A DNA stretch of 64,000 nucleotides from NCBI GenBank assembly GCA_028819295.1, contig JAPPMA010000070.1, positions 18,070 to 82,069 of the forward strand. The letters are read 5' to 3'. The first letter of the stretch is position 1. Each line of letters starts with the position of its first letter. A model generated the notes under the pieces. The model was not told the DNA's origin. It saw nothing but the letters and a program-made list of their open reading frames with translations, and made no database searches. Below, piece by piece: positions 61,165-64,000 of this stretch. The position numbers and the translations under genes are program-made. The stretch is from a bacterium (GTDB lineage Bacteria > Actinomycetota > Acidimicrobiia > Acidimicrobiales > Bin134).

Positions 61165-61571
61165 TGCGCGAAGAGGACATGCTAGTGCCACTTGAGTTGT
61201 GGCTACGAAGGACGCGGCGAATTCGGAATGATACGCTATTGATTCGTGAATTTCCTTGGATGGGGCGCAGAGTTGATCTCGCCACGCTTACAACATCTGG
61301 TAGTTCTACGGCTTATGAGTTGAAGCTATACAAGAATCTGGATGCGATGGACCAGGCAGTCAAGAATTCTATGGCATTTGGTAGGAGTTATATTGTTACT
61401 GCTACACGGCCATTGTGTAAGAACCTTGAAATGGCAGCACAACTCGGTATAGGAGTAATGACTCTATCCGACGGTTGCATCACAGTCGAGGTATATGCAC
61501 AGCTTATGAAACACCCATCAAATGTCGGACGGAAACTTAGGCAATCCTTTAGAAACAAGGTTATCAACTAA
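61164..61571 (+). CDS. PD-(D/E)XK nuclease-like protein
   Basis: A 135-residue protein. REFPWMGRRVDLATLTTSG and AYELKLYKNLDAMDQAVKN give a VDLA...YELK core, matching a PD-(D/E)XK active site (Asp, Glu-x-Lys), then a Gln-containing helix and the strand SYIVTATRP. Such short domains recall sce7726-like proteins. ATG 61164 follows GGGAGGG and overlaps the upstream TGA. A TTG one codon earlier is possible. A nuclease role is inferred from motif order. Confidence 0.6.
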   Translation: MREEDMLVPLELWLRRTRRIRNDTLLIREFPWMGRRVDLATLTTSGSSTAYELKLYKNLDAMDQAVKNSMAFGRSYIVTATRPLCKNLEMAAQLGIGVMTLSDGCITVEVYAQLMKHPSNVGRKLRQSFRNKVIN

Positions 61572-62774
61572 ATGTTTGACAATTATGTTCCACGACACTT
61601 TCTTGGTTACAGCGCAAGCGATCAAAGAACAGTTAGAGAATTGGTGGGTCTATATCATGGTATTCTTGTTCCTGCTACAGTTGCTACCTTTCAAAGAGAA
61701 GGTACTGCAGGATTTGTCTTGTCGCTCTCAGCCACTGAATCAAGGCCACCATATGTCATTGACCCGAGATTTCCGCTCTTCCAGCAACACATCCAGAAAG
61801 TAAAGGCTTCCCATGAGGCTCTGGCAGATATTCTTGATGATCAGAATTTGATCGCGGCTGGTGTGCCGCGACCAAATGATTTCACAAGCAAAAGGATTGA
61901 ACGTATCGCGACTGCTTGGGTCGATTTCAATTTGAGTTATAGGACGAGACAGTCGGCTAAGTTTCAAAAATATGCCGATAGATTGGGTGAAGAACTGGAT
62001 AAGTCGGACGCTATGGGTCCTCAACGGGTGTTGGCGCCGTATTTCTGTGCGCATGATGCATCCGATCCATGGTGGGATAAGTCGGTGGAATTCTATAATA
62101 GAACTGTGGATGTGGCCGACAGTAGAATAGCAGTGACTCGCGTCCTGGCTGCCAAAACTCCGGCGGGCCTTCTTGATCTTGCTGCCCAACCGGGGGAGGA
62201 TGATGTGTGCATTTGGGTTTCTGGCCTTGAGGAATTGGGCTCAACGGAAAGAGAACTGGTTCAATACGGAAAAGCCATCGAAAATCTTTCGCAATCGACG
62301 AGGCGGTCATTTGCCTTATATGGGGGCTTTTTTGCTATCGCCTTATCGGCCATTGGACTTAGTGGCTGTTCTCATGGTATCGGTTATGGCGAACATAGAA
62401 ATTGGCTCGAACTTCCAAGAAGCGGTCCTCCACCGACCCGATATTACTTGCCTACGGTTCATCGTTATGTGAGTCAAGAGGAAGCTCAACAACTTTGGTC
62501 ACACGATCGGCAGCTCGTGTCAAACCGTCAGGTCTCTCGTCCTATAGGCCTGGAATATCATGATTTGATGTTGCATTCAGTAGAGGCCAGGGCTCAGGAG
62601 ATTGATGCATACAGGTCTCTTGACTTGGCAGGTACTATTCTTCAACTGGAATCGGAGCGGGATGACTTCAGGTCTCGGATAGCCACAAATTCGCCGAGCC
62701 CCTTATTTGTAAGGATGGGGCAACGAGTTGTGAGACATATGGATGTCTGGATTGATGCATTAAGGGCGTTGTGA
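61572..62774 (+). CDS. Unrecognised 400-residue protein, last gene of the cassette
   Basis: The ATG directly follows the upstream TAA. The N-terminal part includes YVIDPRFPLFQ and a Lys/Arg-rich helix; the centre has FYNRTVDVADSRIAVTRVLAA and DVCIWVSGLEELG. The strongest motif is FALYGGFFAIALSAIGLSG followed by CSHGIGYGEHRNW, then RYYLPTVHRYVSQEEAQ. Alternating strands and the YGGFF...HGIGYGE pattern suggest a TIM-barrel-like enzyme; this is unproven. No function can be assigned. Confidence 0.55.
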   Translation: MFDNYVPRHFLGYSASDQRTVRELVGLYHGILVPATVATFQREGTAGFVLSLSATESRPPYVIDPRFPLFQQHIQKVKASHEALADILDDQNLIAAGVPRPNDFTSKRIERIATAWVDFNLSYRTRQSAKFQKYADRLGEELDKSDAMGPQRVLAPYFCAHDASDPWWDKSVEFYNRTVDVADSRIAVTRVLAAKTPAGLLDLAAQPGEDDVCIWVSGLEELGSTERELVQYGKAIENLSQSTRRSFALYGGFFAIALSAIGLSGCSHGIGYGEHRNWLELPRSGPPPTRYYLPTVHRYVSQEEAQQLWSHDRQLVSNRQVSRPIGLEYHDLMLHSVEARAQEIDAYRSLDLAGTILQLESERDDFRSRIATNSPSPLFVRMGQRVVRHMDVWIDALRAL

Positions 62775-62891
62775 ACAGCTGTAAGCGTCAAGTTGGTTCG
62801 CCATGCTAGGCGGGAGCGCTGGAGAAGGTCACTACTATTGGCTTGGTCACAAGGTGATGTTCATTTGTCAATACGAAGGGGGTGTCTCTTG

Positions 62892-64000
62892 GTGCAGGTG
62901 GATGTGATCCAAGTAGCCGATCGGTTCCTTAAGAACTTGGAGAGGCGGGTTCGGCGGGAAGCCAAGGCGCACAGCGGTGGTCGCAGTGTGGAGGATCACC
63001 TACGCGGGCCGACGCAGCGCCTGGTAGAGGGGATTACGGAGGCGCTGGGCAGGCCGGTTACATGTTCGGGAGAGAGTCCAGCACCAGGGATTGGTGCCGT
63101 TCCGGATTTCATGGTCGTTGATGCCCTTGGGCGAACTGTGGGTTGGATCGAACTCAAGGCGCCTGGGACCGGTGCTGACCCCACGAAGTACCAGGGCAGG
63201 AATGCGGAGCAGTGGGCTGAACTGTCTCAACTCCCCAATGTCCTCTATAGCGACGGGGAGGACTGGACGCTCTGGGACTTGGGCACTGAAGTAGATGGAG
63301 CGTCCGATCCTGAAGGCTTGGTCAGGCTGCTCTCGACGTTTACGGCCCACGACCCCATCCCGCCTAGGAGTACAGACGAGCTAGCCGTAGGTTTGGCCCG
63401 AGCCTGCCAACTTCTTCGAGACCACACCCGAGGTGCGCTTGCTGGTCCTAGCGGGCGCGTCCTGCGCGGACTGGCTGAATCGTGGCGCAAGCTCCTCTTT
63501 CCCAACCTTCACGATGATGAGTTTGCCGATGCCTACGCCCAGACAGTGACGTTCGCGCTGGTTGCAGCTCGAGCCCACGGAGCTGCCTACACCGGAGATG
63601 GGGAAGCTGATGTGAGCATTGCCATCGAGAGGTTGCACTCCCACTGGCAAACTCGCCAAGAAGAACCTCTTCTGAGTGAGGCACTTAGCAATCTGTGCCA
63701 TCCGCAAGTGCTCATCGAGACAAGTGTTGGGATTGAAGCTGTCGTCGGGTTGCTCGCGGTCACCGATGTGGCTCTACTGGTGGACGCGGGTGATTGGCTC
63801 TACTTCTACGAGAATTTCCTTGCCACGTACGACCCAGAACTCAGGAAGAAGTCTGGGTCGTACTACACCCCGGCACCATTGGTGGAGTTCATGGTTGAGT
63901 TTGCCGACACAGTACTGCGGGAGCATTTGGGCAAACATCGAGGCTTTGCTGATCCAACGGTGACGGTGGTTGATCCAGCAACCGGGACCGGCACTTTCTT
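62892..64000 (+). CDS. Restriction-modification enzyme with nuclease and N6-adenine methylase domains (partial)
   Basis: Open from GTG 62892 (or 62898) to the window end, 369 codons without a stop. The N-terminal domain carries a PD-(D/E)XK site: PDFMVV with Asp72 and GWIELKAPG with Glu87 and Lys89, plus the QWAELSQLPNVLYSDG segment typical of this group. The methylase starts at about 310 with KKSGSYYTPAPLVEFMVEF (319-337) and reaches motif I, VVDPATGTGTF (359-369), where the window ends. This layout fits single-chain type IIG or ISP-like enzymes that both cut and methylate DNA. The catalytic NPPY motif lies outside the window. Confidence 0.8.
   Translation, partial: MQVDVIQVADRFLKNLERRVRREAKAHSGGRSVEDHLRGPTQRLVEGITEALGRPVTCSGESPAPGIGAVPDFMVVDALGRTVGWIELKAPGTGADPTKYQGRNAEQWAELSQLPNVLYSDGEDWTLWDLGTEVDGASDPEGLVRLLSTFTAHDPIPPRSTDELAVGLARACQLLRDHTRGALAGPSGRVLRGLAESWRKLLFPNLHDDEFADAYAQTVTFALVAARAHGAAYTGDGEADVSIAIERLHSHWQTRQEEPLLSEALSNLCHPQVLIETSVGIEAVVGLLAVTDVALLVDAGDWLYFYENFLATYDPELRKKSGSYYTPAPLVEFMVEFADTVLREHLGKHRGFADPTVTVVDPATGTGTF

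Overview
The window is high-GC actinobacterial DNA. A WhiB regulator, mycothiol S-conjugate amidase (Mca), the mismatch endonuclease NucS and an F420-type LLM oxidoreductase all point to Actinomycetota. The dense set of P450s, CaiB/BaiF CoA-transferases, MaoC dehydratases, SDRs and a PHA synthase suggests an aerobic lipid- or hydrocarbon-using lineage such as class Acidimicrobiia; that class assignment is inference. No rRNA, tRNA or CRISPR array was seen.

Layout. 1-5000: three related AAA+ ATPase genes (one lacks its P-loop) with upstream short repeats sharing TGTSCGC, and remnants of a GLUG-repeat surface protein next to two of them. 5000-9200: a DUF6159-like membrane protein, then a UGSC-type selenoprotein with an in-frame UGA, operonic with its partner, and a divergent PQQ-type beta-propeller. 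9200-10060: an AT-rich DNA methyltransferase fragment fused to the tail of an epoxide hydrolase. 10076-21299: lipid and CoA metabolism (beta-hydroxyacid dehydrogenase, MaoC, thioesterase, two P450s, a double-domain CoA-transferase, an MDR dehydrogenase) plus two hypothetical envelope proteins. 21397-23828: a small accessory patch with two conserved hypotheticals, a zinc-ribbon protein, a solitary DNA methyltransferase and a highly structured intergenic element.

23828-34066: a cupin and SDR, then a four-gene Wadjet anti-plasmid system (order C-A-B-D) and a Phd/VapC toxin-antitoxin pair, together a defence island. 34083-41437: hydroxyacyl-CoA dehydrogenase, MFS efflux pump, WhiB, esterase, Mca, SCP2, ChbG-like deacetylase, nuclease and XRE regulator. 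41447-44646: a PHA block (3-hydroxybutyryl-CoA dehydrogenase, phasin-like protein, PHA synthase). 44709-52117: LLM oxidoreductase, a methyltransferase-Mug glycosylase fusion, PAP2, SDR, geranylgeranyl-reductase-like flavoprotein, VanW protein and NucS. 52214-57385: sulfate activation (Sat-CysC fusion, two CysQ-like phosphatases) divergent from an SLC13 permease. 57396-59828: phosphotransferase, Ogt and SDR.

From about 59830 to the window end the base composition turns AT-rich. This accessory island holds a tightly packed four-gene cassette (YwgA/Panacea-like protein, membrane protein, PD-(D/E)XK-like protein and an unrecognised 400-residue protein), followed by a nuclease-methyltransferase restriction enzyme that runs off the end. 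The cassette and the AAA+/repeat module at the start are the best candidates for undescribed systems. The selenoprotein is the clearest case of a gene that standard gene calling would break.
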